A stretch of 64,000 nt of DNA from Aaosphaeria pasadenensis (Eukaryota > Ascomycota > Dothideomycetes > Pleosporales): positions 186,001-250,000 of the forward strand of contig JAKLMB010000041.1 of the NCBI GenBank assembly GCA_022813625.1, given 5' to 3'. The notes beneath the pieces are model-generated. The model saw only the letters and a program-made list of their open reading frames with translations. It did no database searches and was not told the origin of the DNA. Shown one piece after another: positions 1-11,766 of this stretch. The stretch's first letter is position 1. Each line of letters starts with the position of its first letter. The position numbers and the translations under genes were made by a program.

Positions 1-715
1 TGCAAGAATGGCGGAGGCGCGCCGCGGTGGGGAAGATGCCGGTTACCTGGTCATCTCCCGGCTCGTCAATCGTAGGATCGATGGAGTTGTGGACAAGAGA
101 GAAACGATGAGTGAAGTATCGAGCTCCGATACGCCATTCTATCATCAAAGGCTCGACGGTGTTGCCCAATCGTATCAGTATCTCCTCCTCGTGTTCTGAA
201 ATTTCATCACCTTTGGCGATAAGATCTTCCATGACCTTTAGTTGGGGATCGATGAAGTGGACCATGGTGACCAGCATTGGAGGCCATCCCGGCGGCAACT
301 CCATGAACATGTCTTTCTGTTCGTCAGAGAGTCGAAAAAATGCATCCAGAACGTGCTCCATGACGTCGCCAGGCTCAGGCAATGTAAAGAGAGGGACTTC
401 GTCGATGACACGTGTGCCCTTCTTGATATCGGTCGTCGCGTAGAGACCTCTGAACTGGTCGCCGCGGCATCCGACCAAAGGGTACTCCAATAAGGCGAAA
501 AGATCTAACTCGTCGTCACTCGATATAGTGTCTGGAGCCTTCATCTTCTTCTTGCGGCCTCCACGCCTTCTGCGTAGATTTCTCTGGGAAGACTTCGGTT
601 TTTGTTTGGCCTGATCTGAGCGAAGGCAGAAGCCTTCACGATTGCTGGATTGGTCAGTCTCCAGCGCAAAGTTGACTGGTGATGGTGGCAGAGGAAGAGG
701 TCGCACTGGCACCAT
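1..715 (-). CDS. SET-domain protein, 5' part only (runs off left edge)
   Basis: An open frame runs from the ATG at 715-713 to the window edge, giving 238 residues with no stop; an in-frame TAA lies upstream of this ATG. Residues 49-59 are very basic (RRRRGGRKKKM), a possible nuclear signal. From about residue 88 the sequence FRGLYATTDIKKG matches the opening strand of a SET domain (G-[LI]-x-A..x-I-x-x-G), and the last residues seen, RLRHSC, match the [NR]-H-S-C core that helps bind S-adenosylmethionine. The long stretch between these two motifs is the usual SET insert, as in SMYD-like or fungal SET proteins. The likely role is lysine methylation of a histone or other protein, but the C-terminal half, including the catalytic Tyr and post-SET cysteines, is outside the window. 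No intron is seen in this part. Confidence 0.75.
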   Translation of the reverse strand, partial: MVPVRPLPLPPSPVNFALETDQSSNREGFCLRSDQAKQKPKSSQRNLRRRRGGRKKKMKAPDTISSDDELDLFALLEYPLVGCRGDQFRGLYATTDIKKGTRVIDEVPLFTLPEPGDVMEHVLDAFFRLSDEQKDMFMELPPGWPPMLVTMVHFIDPQLKVMEDLIAKGDEISEHEEEILIRLGNTVEPLMIEWRIGARYFTHRFSLVHNSIDPTIDEPGDDQVTGIFPTAARLRHSC

Positions 716-1148
716 CTTGTTGGCCTGTTGCGGTAACTGGGGCGGGGCCACTCTACTTTCTGTTTAAACAGACTGACTGCTGAGGGGACTTTCCAGTCTC
801 ACTCAATGGTTGAAATACTCGCAATCGCAGAGTGAAAAGTGAGGTGTAAAGCAGATGGAATCAAGCTTGCGAGAAGTAAAGGTTTGTAGGATTGGCGGTC
901 AGGCCAATTAGAGGTGTGTTTGTAGTAAAGGCAATCATAACAAGAAAAGGTGAAGGTGGATTTACAGGCTACCACCAAGTATTCACACATGTCGTAACTG
1001 TCACCACGCTAAAACGACAAACTGTTGGTATGGGCACAGGTTAGAATTCTGCACTGAGGTTTCCATTGGTCCTAGATCTTTCATAGGCACATACTGAAAT
1101 CAATATGCATCATCTATACAGACTCGAGATAATTTCGCCACATTTACT
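716..1148. other. Intergenic, promoter of SET gene and 3' end of PRCC gene
   Basis: This stretch lies between the start of the leftward SET gene and the stop of the leftward PRCC gene. It would hold the SET promoter and the PRCC 3' untranslated region. I see no gene, repeat or RNA in it. Confidence 0.6.
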
Positions 1149-2417
1149 TCACCATCCGTACTTATTCCCAGCCTCCTTCTTGTTCCTCCTACCCGCAGCA
1201 AAATGTTCCTCCAATGCCTCCTTTTGTGTTGCGGCAACATTGATCAAGCTTCTCAAGCTAGTCTTTCCAGTGCCAGAGATGGATTTGAGTGCCCTATGTT
1301 CAACGGTCTCTCCTGCCTGCCGTAGTTTCTCATTGTGTGCATACTCTTTATCTGTGTTGAAGTCGATGATGTTGGCTGCTGACATATCAGCTCCTCGCCC
1401 CTTTCGACCAAAGAGCTGTCGACGTTCCGCTTCCGAGAGATTAAGTTCGGAGGCAATGCTAGTAAGGCCTTGTGAGCCGGATGCTGCTCCAGTAGGCATC
1501 GAGGACGATGCCGTATTTGTTTGGAAAGTGTTGCTGTCCGTGAAGGCATTATCAGGGATATGCGCTTCTTCATCCTCCTCCTCATCAAACCCATAAAGCA
1601 TTGGTTGATACTGTTCATCATTTCTAGGAGCAACTTCATCTTCCTCTGGTTCGCCGAAAAGTGACACCTTTGGCTTGGCTTTCGGTGCAGGGACAGCAGT
1701 TTGAGATACCACAGGAGCTTTGCTTCGAGCTGTAGAACTTGCGGAGCCTGAGTCTGGAGCGATAGGCTTGTGGACAATCGGCTTTTTCTTCTTCCCCCGT
1801 GCAACTGACATGGGCATGAGTTTGGGTCTAAGCACCGGCTTTGCTTTGAGTTCTTGTGTCTTCTCAGGATTTGTGACTTCAGCTACGGGTGATGGTGCCG
1901 CTTTAGTCTCTTTCTTGGGTGGTGGTAGATTGAGTAACGCGCGGAAGTCTTCCTTCTGCTTGGGTGTATCGTCCTTCTCTGGGGATGCCTCCTTTTGTAT
2001 TGGATTCCCATCCTCGTCGTAGTCTTCTTCGATGGCAGACCGACGCTGAAACGCAGGCTCTGCTCCAGTCTTCAGATTTATGCCAACTCCCAATCTTTTT
2101 CCCAAACCACGACTGCCAGGTGCTGCGGCCGTTGCCGGATCGATCTTTGGTTTCTTTGGCGCAGGTAGCATAGAATTAAAGCCGCCGAATACCCCTCCTC
2201 CAGTACGCGCTTTCTTGGCTGGAGGAGCGTCCGCCTCTATGTCATCCTTCTCTGACTTCGAATGTGATACGGAGGGCAGGTTCAGCTTGATCTTTCCTGG
2301 GTTGGATCGATCCACGACTTTCTGGAATGCTTTTGGTGCCTGTTTTGGTGCAGGCTTTGCGGTCTGGGGCGCATCATTGTCCGAGTCTTCGGAATCGGAG
2401 TAGGCGATCAAATTCAT
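1149..2417 (-). CDS. PRCC-family protein (MAD2B-interacting/mitotic checkpoint domain)
   Basis: Intronless frame of 422 residues starting MNLIAYSDSEDSDND. The N-terminal two thirds is low-complexity, rich in Pro, Lys and acidic runs. The last ~90 residues (about 330-422) carry the conserved PRCC signature: ANIIDFNTDKEY, then a Lys/Arg-rich helix with HRALKSISGTGKTSLRSL, ending in NKYGW at the stop. Human PRCC interacts with MAD2B and is found with spliceosomal proteins; the fungal members are poorly characterised, and nuclear RNA processing is a family-level guess. It starts 255 bp from the divergent Sin1 gene, so the two share a promoter region. Confidence 0.85.
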   Translation of the reverse strand: MNLIAYSDSEDSDNDAPQTAKPAPKQAPKAFQKVVDRSNPGKIKLNLPSVSHSKSEKDDIEADAPPAKKARTGGGVFGGFNSMLPAPKKPKIDPATAAAPGSRGLGKRLGVGINLKTGAEPAFQRRSAIEEDYDEDGNPIQKEASPEKDDTPKQKEDFRALLNLPPPKKETKAAPSPVAEVTNPEKTQELKAKPVLRPKLMPMSVARGKKKKPIVHKPIAPDSGSASSTARSKAPVVSQTAVPAPKAKPKVSLFGEPEEDEVAPRNDEQYQPMLYGFDEEEDEEAHIPDNAFTDSNTFQTNTASSSMPTGAASGSQGLTSIASELNLSEAERRQLFGRKGRGADMSAANIIDFNTDKEYAHNEKLRQAGETVEHRALKSISGTGKTSLRSLINVAATQKEALEEHFAAGRRNKKEAGNKYGW

Positions 2418-2672
2418 GGTGTCTGGAGGAATGCGATCACAGGAATATAAATCGATGAAGAAAAAGTGAAGGTGACATGCGATTGACGTTGGCCATGGAG
2501 ATGCTTGGCGCGCCTCTTATCGATAGTGACCTTGACCCAAGGGTTCAACCCTCAGACGCGGCATCGACCGTCGTTACAACCACATCTCCTCTCCGCCTAC
2601 ACCTCAAAGCACTCTTCAGCTGGTCTGGACGACTCCCCTATAACGATATTATGACCCGGTAGCAATTTGAAC
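2418..2672. promoter_or_regulatory. Divergent promoter, PRCC gene and Sin1 gene
   Basis: The 255 bp between two ATGs pointing away from each other must contain both promoters and 5' leaders. No specific binding motif is claimed. The frame that opens at 2477 on the plus strand lies in the Sin1 leader and is not joined to the Sin1 reading frame. Confidence 0.55.
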
Positions 2673-5316
2673 ATGTCGCTCCTTCAGAACGAGGAGTAAA
2701 GACCCCCGCATCTTCTCCGCAACGGGCATGCGCTAACCTCCCTCCCCCCAGCTTCGTCCTCTACCAACTACGCACTGCGTACCTCAGCCAGGTCAAAGAT
2801 GGCGTCGGCGAGCGCTTGATCAATGTCGACTCTTCGTTCCTGAACAATCCAGCTTTCCGCGCCGCTGGCTGGGTGCCGAATGCTGCGGAGATACGCCGCA
2901 CGTACTCGCCGCCAATCCCCACTGCAGTAACCTCCGATTACTTCCAGGCACCGCGTTCGGCTGGCCTGAAGTCGCCTGAAGGATTCGGTGAAGATGAGGA
3001 GGAAGGCGGCATGGTAACGGGCGGCGGGGGCAGCAATGACACTGTGGGGCCTACGTTAAACACCAAGCGACGTCGCAGGAAAGAAATACTAGATGAGGAC
3101 GATAGCAGCGACCTGAGCGATGAAAGCGACGAAGATATGGAGGGCACACACAGGTCAATTTGGAAGATCATGTATTGATGTATCTTTACTTACACTGAGC
3201 TAGGCCCGTAACCCAGATCAAGTTCCAGAAGATGCCCCTGCGCAATCGAGCTGGATCGTCCCCCATTCGTGGGTCTGCCCTGAGGCATGGGTTGGCAGAC
3301 ACAGCCGACGGCCCATCTGTCATGGTGACCTCGCCTTCACGACCGCCAGATAGTCGCCTTCGCAGAGGATCTCTGGGCGCGGTGGAGAGCATCAAGGAGC
3401 GTGCCAGGAGGGATACCGTGACCAGCAGTGAAATGTCTTCAGAGAACGAGCAAGATTCATTCATATTCCAGAAGAAAAGGGTCAACCCCCACAGAATTGG
3501 CAAAGGCAGTCACATTCTTTCAGATAGGAACCGAGAAGACGAAACGGAGCGTCTCGAGGCTCTTCATGAAGGCAATGAATCCGACAGTTCACTATCGTCT
3601 GAATTCTCAGGAACCGCCGATTCTGCGTCTCTACTCGGTGAAGGCGACGGTCTCCCATCTACGCCTTCTGCTGCTCTACCTCACGTGAACGCAATTCCTG
3701 GATTGACACCTTTTGCAAATACTTCGCCCAGGAAGGCTCAAAAGCAAGTGGCACCCACTCTGCAGGCTCTTCCGCCGCCGCGTCCCATCAGTTTCATTCC
3801 TCCTATCAGTGCTTTGACCCAGGCTCTCCAAGCAAAAGAGCAGAAGCCATCCAATCCGCTTCAAAGATTTGCTGCGCTGTCGGCAGCCAGCGAAGCTCAG
3901 GTCAATCCCATCTACATCCGAATCTATTGCCCATTCTCATCAAAGTCTTCAAAACCTATTGAACTGCTGATGAAGAAATTCGATGACAAGGGAGAGGCTG
4001 TCACAGTGTCGGAAGCCATCGGCTTCGCATTATGGCGGTATCAGGAGGAGAAACTCGAACCTGCCTTATCAGCCGAACAAGCCAATGTCAATTGCTGGGT
4101 ACTTCGAATGTATGATGATGGCGAGATAGATGACGAATTCCCAGCATTGACAAGAAACAAACCAATCATGGATTTCGCCTCCAACAACAGCCGAGGGATG
4201 CGGCCCAGAGCCCGAGAAAAGCCATGGGATGAGTTCGGTCTCGTCAAAGCGAGCGAGCGGGAGTTGGCAGAAAATGAGAAACTCACCCCTGTGTACAGCA
4301 GAGAGGCTGCTGCGGCCCTGGCGAGCCAACAATCGGCCACTGAAAGTCCGGTTGAGAAGAAGCCGCCTCCCAAGCCCATGGCCAGTCGAGCAAAGAGTTT
4401 CCGTAATCCGATCACTGGGCCTTCATTTGCACCAACGGCCAGTCGCAAGAATACCAGCAACCTCGCCGATGCCCCATCAGGCCCAACTACGCATGCGGCA
4501 AGTCGCGTTGGAGCACCCAAGGTGGTCAATGTGCATTTCACCGATGAGAACTTCAACACGAGACATACATCAGTGCCGTGCACGACCGACACTTACATTG
4601 CTGAGGTCTTCGACAAAGTGTGCCGTGACCTCCACCTAGATAAAGCTCTATACGTCCTGAAGGTGTCGGGTTCTACGACCGTAGCACCCTCCGATCGAAC
4701 GGTCGAAGCTCTAGGGAGTCGCTCCGACCTGGATCTTATACGTCGTCGATTCGTTGGCGACGGTGTTTTCGGTCTTGCGGGCTCGCCCGGCTCCTCATCG
4801 CCTAATGCACCTCTGATCATTTCCACGGGAGGGGCCACCAAGAAGACGAAGAAATCCGAGCGCACGATTGCCGCAGCCTCGGGACCCGCTCTGATGCATC
4901 CGCTATCTAAACACAGCACCAACGATGTGATGGGCCATCTGTCTGCCCAGAATCCGTACTACCGCAGATACCTCGTCACCCGAAAACAGCCCATGTCATT
5001 CACGTCGTCATCGTCCCGCATCATTGCTCTCGACAATGAGTACATGCATATTCTGCCTTCGACGTCTACCAAAGACAAAGATCTCGACGCTGCGACGAAG
5101 GCTCTCTTCGACCAGTCCAAGATGACCAATATCCATTTTAGTAGCATCGTCGGTAGCAAAGTCAGCAAGAAGCATCCCAGGATGTTCCGCGTCATTGTGT
5201 TCAAGGAGAGGGAAACAAAGAGGTACGACTTCGAGGCGCGGGACGGGGACGAGGCGAGGGAGATTGTCGAGGAGATCAAGAAGGGATATAACCGCTTCCA
5301 GGAGGGCATGGTGTAG
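2673..5316 (+). CDS. AVO1: TORC2 subunit Sin1/Avo1
   Basis: Exons 2673-2695, 2752-3153 and 3204-5316 give 845 residues. The tiny first exon encodes MSLLQNE and splices into DFVLYQLRTAYL, the conserved Sin1 N-terminus; intron 1 has a GCTAAC branch site. Domains in order: the conserved N-terminal segment (1-100), a Ser-rich linker, the CRIM domain at about 373-476 (VNPIYIRIYCPF opens it), a Ras-binding-like ubiquitin fold near 575-650, and a C-terminal PH domain near 736-840 (NPYYRRYLVTRKQPMSF). In yeast and animals the protein scaffolds TORC2: CRIM recruits AGC-kinase substrates such as Ypk/Akt and the PH domain contacts membrane lipid. Length and domain order fit other filamentous ascomycetes. 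The splice joins restore one frame exactly. Confidence 0.93.
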
Positions 5317-6037
5317 GGTCTCTTTACCTTTCCGTAACCGGCTTCTTCTTCATGGAATTTCATCTATGAATCCAAATCTTTTTCTCCACATTTTCGGGAA
5401 TGGGGACTACATAGCGAGTTGAACGACTGGGTTGGTGACGGGACGGGAGTACGATTTTCTGGGTTTCTGCAAAACATGAAAGGCAGGTGTAAAGCCATTG
5501 GGTCTGGGGTTGCCGCTTCTCATATCTTTCTTCTCCATATTGATTTTGGCAGGTCTCGACATAAGAAAAGATACCATTAGGCGAGGTCTTAACAGGGATC
5601 ATCACATACTTACCATTTATCGACTTTCATGCGACCAAGTGACTTCGGGACTTGAAAACAAGCGTTACTTCGACTCTCGTTCCAGACAAGCGTTGATTAA
5701 TCGATGTTTCCACCCCTGTTCTAACCTATCAGCTGAACTTCAGGTAGTTGCAGAAATCTGATCTTATGCCAATCGTTCTCGTACGAATGTTGCTTTCTGT
5801 AGGCAGAACGAAAGCAGCCGGCCTCAGCCCCACTATTGGGGCTGAGAACAGAATGGATGCAGCCTTGTCAACATCAATTCAAATACTCACCCTTACTCGC
5901 AATATAATTCTCATCAGACGACACCCCGAGCTGGTCGTAACTTCCTTGCAAAATCAATCGTTTCCCTAAGATAAGACATAGGAAAGAGAAGGAAAATCCA
6001 AAGGAGACTCCGTAAGAAAACGGATGAAGAAAGGAAA
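5317..6037. other. Intergenic between Sin1 gene and orphan gene
   Basis: This 721 bp holds the Sin1 3' region and the promoter of the next rightward gene. The short frames inside it have no recognisable protein. No repeat or RNA gene was seen. Confidence 0.6.
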
Positions 6038-8486
6038 ATGTCAGACAACACCACAGACGGCGAGCACCAACTCATATCACTCTTATCACGCCTTGTCCAA
6101 CTCAGCTCCAATGCCAACGAGAAAGAATCCCTCGCATCCACCACCAACCGCCTCGCCCTCGCCGCCGTCTTCATCTCCATCGGCGCCTTCCTAACTGCCA
6201 TCCTCCAAGCCGTACTCCAATATGCCGACACCAACGACACCAGCCGCCGTAAATGCGACGCCAGCGCCATCGGCCAGGCCGCCTACGGCAAAAGCCTGAC
6301 GAAGTGGTCCTGGCGAGGCTGGCAGAAGAAGTACTTCTACCGCGAGCTGCTGATCGACCGCATGAGGATCGAGATGTTTGCGAAGAGTCCACATTCGAAT
6401 TCCGCGGCGCAGAGGATCTTCGGGTTTTACGATGGATTCGGAGATTTCTTCGACGCGCCGAGGCTGTCGCAGGAGTTCAACTATCGCTGGGTGAGCACGT
6501 ACGAGACGACGTTATTCAATCAGGCGAGTCTTCATGATGCGTCAAAGCCTATCCGGTGAGTTTGCATTCTTGATAGCATGTTCAGAGAGATTTCTCCAGC
6601 AGTGCGGCTTCAGGAGTATCAAGCCCATGTATATATATTGGTGATGGATAATAAACTGATAATGATGCTTAAGGGACGGGTCAATGTATTTTTGCAAACA
6701 AGTCAAGAAACAACAGAACCAAGATACTCCACTCATAGCAGATGACGCTTCATTCGACGACACCATGTCCATTGAAGAAAATTCAGAGCCCTGGGAGATG
6801 GTCGAGGAAGACGAGCTCCCAAAAGTTATCCGCGCCCGATGGAATCTCCACAAGCAACTCTTGAAATCGGACCACGCCATCCGGCCCCGTGCCAGCTGGG
6901 CGCAGCTTTTCGAAGTGCTGGAGGTCGAATATTTCTGGGACATGACCACAAAGATTGTAGACGCGGATTGTATCTCATCCGGCCTGGACGTGCCTACACA
7001 ATCGATGGACTTCGCAGAGCTGGGCTTGCTCTGTTTCCTCCTAGGCCTGGACAAGATCGAGATCAATGCAAAGGAGCGGTTGTTCAGTGCCACGTCCGAG
7101 GACGGTGCCGTGGTGACGGAGACTCTGCCTATGGTGGGTAAGGTCCTGAGGTTCCAGATGTATGAACGGGTGCTGGATCTCCCGTGGGCGAATTTCCGGT
7201 ACATTTCGACAAGTGTCAATTTGAGGGAACAGCTGCTTGGGTATCTGCCTCCTGTGAACGAGTCAAAGAATGATATAGATTCGTCTGCTTTCACGCAGGC
7301 GAGGTTGATGGCCCAGCAGCAAAACACGATGGTCTCTCCTAATGTAAGTGCTTTGAAAGGATATCTCTGCCTATAGAACACATCACCGTACCTTGGGGAT
7401 GCAACTATCGGTCTCCCAGTCCGCTCTCCATAACCACCCATCCACCCTTCTCAGACCATATTCACTGACAAACGCCTCCAGAGTCCTCGCGATCCCAGCA
7501 TAGTTCTCCTCGACTGGCAGGAGAAAGTCAGTAGGACGACATGGCCACGCATAGCCCACGAAGCCGTGGCCTCGCTCCTCCCCATGACCATCGGCTACCC
7601 AGGAAAACTCCTCCTCGACTCCGTCCTCGAAGTCTTCCGGCCCCTCGCAAAGGACGTCCTCACCCGCTGCGGCGAGACCTACCTCATCCGCGGCGAAGCC
7701 TCCCACGACAGATTCCGTCGCGAAAGCAAGTTCCCCCTACTCCAGGACCGCGCCCTCCTCCGACACGTCAAGGCCGGCAAGCACGGCTGGGCACACTACA
7801 CCGTCTCCATCGACGCTCTCGAGGAAGACTTCCTATCCGACAGGGCGAATTCCAGATCACCAAGCTACATCGTCTACTCTGGCCACCTCTACGCCTCCGT
7901 CCATGCCCTCCTCGTCTCCCTCACCCCCCTAACCACCTCCTCCTTCTCCCTCTCCACCATCCGCACCTGGGCCCACACCACATCGTTATCATCATCCTCG
8001 CTCCATCTCCTCGACCAACATCGCCCAACAACCCTCCTCTGGACTCAAGTCTACCTCCTCGACATCCTCATCGCCCGAGCCCTCCTCGACATCGTCCCCT
8101 CCCCCGCCTTCCTCTCCTCCCCCACCCCCTCAGCCCTCGACGCCGCCTTCGCAAAATACCCCCGCTACAGCCAAATCCAAACCCTCCCCCGCTCCGGCCC
8201 CCACCGCAGACTCATCCTCGCCGCCTTCACCGCGCTCGAGACCTCCCTGCACGACACGCACGGCACACTCTTCCCCTTCCAGAACCTGCACACCAACCTC
8301 CTCGACGCGTTTCATCCAGATGGTGCGAAGACGAGCCACATCGATAGGTTTCGGATCGAGTACTTGGCGGATCTGTTCAGGCTGCGCGCGCTGTGTTGGT
8401 TGTTGTTGGTTGCGGCGTTGCCGGATAGTTCGGACCTCGCGAGGTTGCATTATGAGGGGGTCAAGGTTGTGCTGCCGATGATTTAG
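6038..8486 (+). CDS. Orphan membrane-anchored protein, 730 residues
   Basis: Exons 6038-6555, 6674-7343 and 7482-8486 join in frame to 730 residues. Both introns (118 and 138 bp) have GT..AG ends; the second joins MVSPN to SPRDPSIVLLDWQEK. Residues about 39-62 (LALAAVFISIGAFLTAILQAV) form one hydrophobic segment that follows a short polar N-terminus, so a single-pass anchor is likely, with the bulk on one side of the membrane. The rest is globular in composition, with many Trp and aromatic residues (for example AQLFEVLEVEYFWDM). I do not recognise a catalytic motif or named domain. The third exon is very C-rich in its first codon positions, so the other frames there also stay open. Function unknown. 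Confidence 0.8.
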
Positions 8487-8877
8487 ATTGATGCATAGAG
8501 TTTCATGTAATGGTTTTGAGAATGAGTGACTATTGGTGTTTGATTCTTTGATTGACTGGGTTCATCTACATTTGGTATCTCTTCCGTTGTCTACATAGGT
8601 TCTTCTTTCTAGATGGCATGCACTTTCTTTCTTTCTTCCTTTCCTTTCGTACGCTCGGTTGGATATAGCTAGCTATAGAAACAAGGAAAAAGTGACAAGG
8701 GGGCAAATTCAATATGCAAAAAATGCAATAGGGGGAAATTGAAGAAGAATGGAAAAACGCCGAGGTATCATGCTGATGCAAAGAGTGGTTGATGAGTTAT
8801 GCCGAGTGAAGGGAAAATGAAAATGCAAAAAGGGTGTTTCTGGGTGATGCTGTGCAGTGATGTGGATGTGGATGTGT
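8487..8877. other. Intergenic, convergent 3' ends
   Basis: This 391 bp lies between the stop of the orphan gene and the stop of the leftward CLC gene. It contains short A/T-rich and CTTT-repeat stretches expected of two facing 3' untranslated regions. Nothing else was seen. Confidence 0.6.
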
Positions 8878-11766
8878 CTATTTGGTCTCGACGTCGCTCG
8901 ACTCTTCGAGCTCTTTCATGTATTTCACGAATGCTTTTTTGTGGATCTGTAGGTAGGGTACAATGTCAGCATATATTCGTACGTATGAAATGCGGTGGAA
9001 ATATAATATATGTATAAGGGGGAGGGAGGGGGACTTACCAATCCAGCGTATCGTCCATCCCTGACGACGCATATGTATCGCAGACCCAGCTTGACGAAGC
9101 ACTCGTAGACCAAGTCCATGGGGGAGTGGACGTCGAGGGCGACGGGCGCGGGGTCGATATACGGCGTGAAGTCGGTCGGGTCGGCGGACTCGTCGTCGCT
9201 GCCACCTTGGCCGCCGCCGCTGTTGATGACGTTGTCGCGGCCAGCGGCCCAGCCGACGTCCGTGGACATGAGGCACAGCGAGTTCTCTTCGTTCTCGAGC
9301 TTGTCGAGCGCGAACTCGAGGTCCGGCGCGGGGATCAGGCCGACGAGCACGCCGTGCCGCACGATCGGGAGGCCGCCGTCGATCTCGCCCGAGACGTGGA
9401 GGTATTGCTGCTTTGCGCGGAGTTCGTGGGCGGGCACGAGGGGCGCGTCGGTGATGTCGATGATGCGTTCGGGCCGGACGCGGCCCGTGATGTCGCCCAG
9501 TTCGCTCGTGAAGATGGGGCGGACTTTGTTGTCGAGGAAGGGGTAGGAGTTCATGTCTGTGAGGAGGTCGTAGATGCTGAGGGGTTCGATGGCGTCGGCG
9601 GTCCATTTCGCGACGAGGATGCCCAGGGAGAAGGGGAGGACGTGGTCGAGGCTGCCGGTCAGTTCGAAGAGGATGACTGCGAGCGTGACGGTCAGGCGTG
9701 TGACGCCTGTCATTGTTGCGCCGGCTGCGACCATGGCGTAGACGCCGGGCACGACGCACGAACCGGGAGGACCGGTGGGATCGCAGTGCCCGAACACTCC
9801 GGAATCGGCAAAACGAAGAGCGAAGAGCTGGACGGAATGGCCGACGAAGCGTCCAGCCAGGCCGCCGACGACCATGGAAGGGACGTAGATGCCTGCGGGG
9901 ACCTTGATACCGAATGTAATGATGGTGAGTAACGCTTTGATGACAAAAGCAATGGCCAACGTCGCCAAAACACCAGGGATGTGCTCCCTGGTAGGGCATA
10001 GCCCGTCTCCGCTGTCTGTGAAGGTGTCGCATGGACTGGCCAATTCGAAGAGCAACTCGGTGACCGGGAGCTTGGTGTATCTGTTCCAGAAACTCAAGCA
10101 GGCCGTGACGAGAGCGACCAGGAACACTTCGAGGAGCGGATACTGCTTGATGATCGATATGCGTCGGAACGTTCTAGCCCAGATGCGGGATGCTTTGATG
10201 AAAAGAGCACCAAGAACGCCGCCCAAAACACCCGTGAAAAGAAATGCAAGGAGCTCAAATGCCTTCCAATCTGTGAGGTAGCGGACCTCGAAGAGCACAA
10301 TCTTGCCGGTGCCGTATGGATTCAAGAATTTCAACGTCAGAGCAGCCGCCTGGTATGCGTCAGTATTGACCCTAGGAAAAAGAGGTCATTATACTTACAA
10401 TGCAGCAAAAGAAGGTCCTGAACAGGGTCTTCGGGGGAAAGTAGTAGCTAACTTCTTCCAAGCTGAAGAGCACTCCGCCGATGGGGGCACCGAAAGCGAC
10501 AGCAACACCGCTGGCAGCACTAGCACTCAATACCTCTCGCCTCTTCCCGTCGTTGTTACTATACTTGGAAAAGAGACGACAACAAATGTTGCCGATACAA
10601 GCGGCAATATGCACATAGGGTCCTTCTTTGCCTAGACTGAGGCCGGATGCCACACTCAAGATAAGTCCGAGCGTTTTGATGACGATGGTTCGCACTCCAA
10701 GATAACCGTGCAACACGAAACCGCTGAGAATGACTTTAACCTCGGCGACGCCACTACCTGCTGCGGAGTAGTAGACCATGGGCGGGCGTGACGCCGACTC
10801 GTCGAATCTGGCCTGCGGGCTCAGACTCCTCTTTCGACCCTGCTCGTCTCGATCGAGATGGTGGAAATCGGCACCAAGATTCTCGTCCAGAGTGGAGAGA
10901 GAGATGGTGGATGGGATGACTGTCTTGCTCGCCAGGGTCAAGAGCGAAGAAGCCATGGCGAAGGCGATCATGCTCAGCATGAAAGCTGCGAATTGTGTCC
11001 CCGTCGTATCCAGTCTGTCCATTCTTATCCTCCGTGACCAGTGTATCCATTCGTCACATATCGATGCACCGTCGCAGCAGGTCTTGCGATTCATGTACCA
11101 TTTCTTGGAGCAATAGCCCTGCTTCCAGTCGAACAAGGTCGTTTCGGTGACATTCACGAGGTATGCCAGTGAGGCAGTCAATATGCCAATGATGGCAACG
11201 AGTATCCATCCCTGTGCTCCGTCGAACCAGGCAGCTAAGCGGCCTCGAATGTCTTTTCGACTCCGCAGTGCTTTGACGCGAAAAGCGTCGGCAATGCTGT
11301 CGTGTACCCAGTCTGTGGACGTGAACTGGTCGTACCAGACGCGGTCGTCCTTCCAAAACGCGCCCTTTGCGCTGTGTACACTGTTCTCCAGCGCCGCTCG
11401 GCGGTCACTCAGCGCGGAAACCAATCGTTGGCTGAAGTGATGGCTGAACGACCCAGCCCGGCTATGGCGTTTCCGTGAACTGTGATTTCGGAGGATGTAC
11501 GGTCTCGGGGTGCCTGGGGTGGTCCCCGGGAGGCTCTTGTAGGATCGTGCAGGCCCGGTGGCATTGTCGAGCAGACCGGATCGTTCGTTTACTGTGTGTC
11601 TGGAGAGGTCGAGCTCGGAGCCCTGGGGCGGTCGGAGGCGATGGAAGGTACTTGTCGGGGAGGTATGCGCGATGTTGTGGTGGGAATGGGAGGTGGTGTC
11701 GTAGTCATCATAATCGTCGCCGTCGTCGGATATCACACTGTTCTGGTCGACACTGTGGTACGCCAT
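8878..11766 (-). CDS. CLC-family voltage-gated chloride channel/transporter
   Basis: Exons 10399-11766, 9039-10349 and 8878-8946 (minus strand) give 915 residues. Intron 1 (10350-10398, 49 bp) joins RTFFCCI to AAALTLKF, and intron 2 (8947-9038) joins GRYAGLV to the last 22 residues. The N-terminus is polar and acidic (a DDYDDYD run). The membrane part holds the CLC signatures GSGVAEVK (usual GSGIPEVK) and GKEGPYVHIAA with the gating Glu present. A further signature is PAGIYVPSM. Two cytoplasmic CBS domains follow, ending in RYICVVRDGRYAG. Fungal relatives such as yeast Gef1 move chloride into Golgi or endosomal compartments and support copper and pH homeostasis. Length and architecture match full-length fungal CLC proteins. 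Confidence 0.93.

Noticed and set aside
2477..2662. Upstream plus-strand frame as the start of the Sin1 gene
   Set aside because: The short exon at 2673-2695 (MSLLQNE) splices perfectly into the conserved Sin1 N-terminus; the earlier frame does not.
7541..8347. 268-codon Pro/Arg/His-rich frame overlapping the orphan gene
   Set aside because: It is a shadow of the C-rich third exon (7482-8486), whose own frame continues two conserved splice joins.
8878..10032. 384-codon Arg/His-rich frame on the minus strand within the CLC gene
   Set aside because: Most of it is an alternative frame of CLC exon 2; only its last 22 codons are real, as CLC exon 3.
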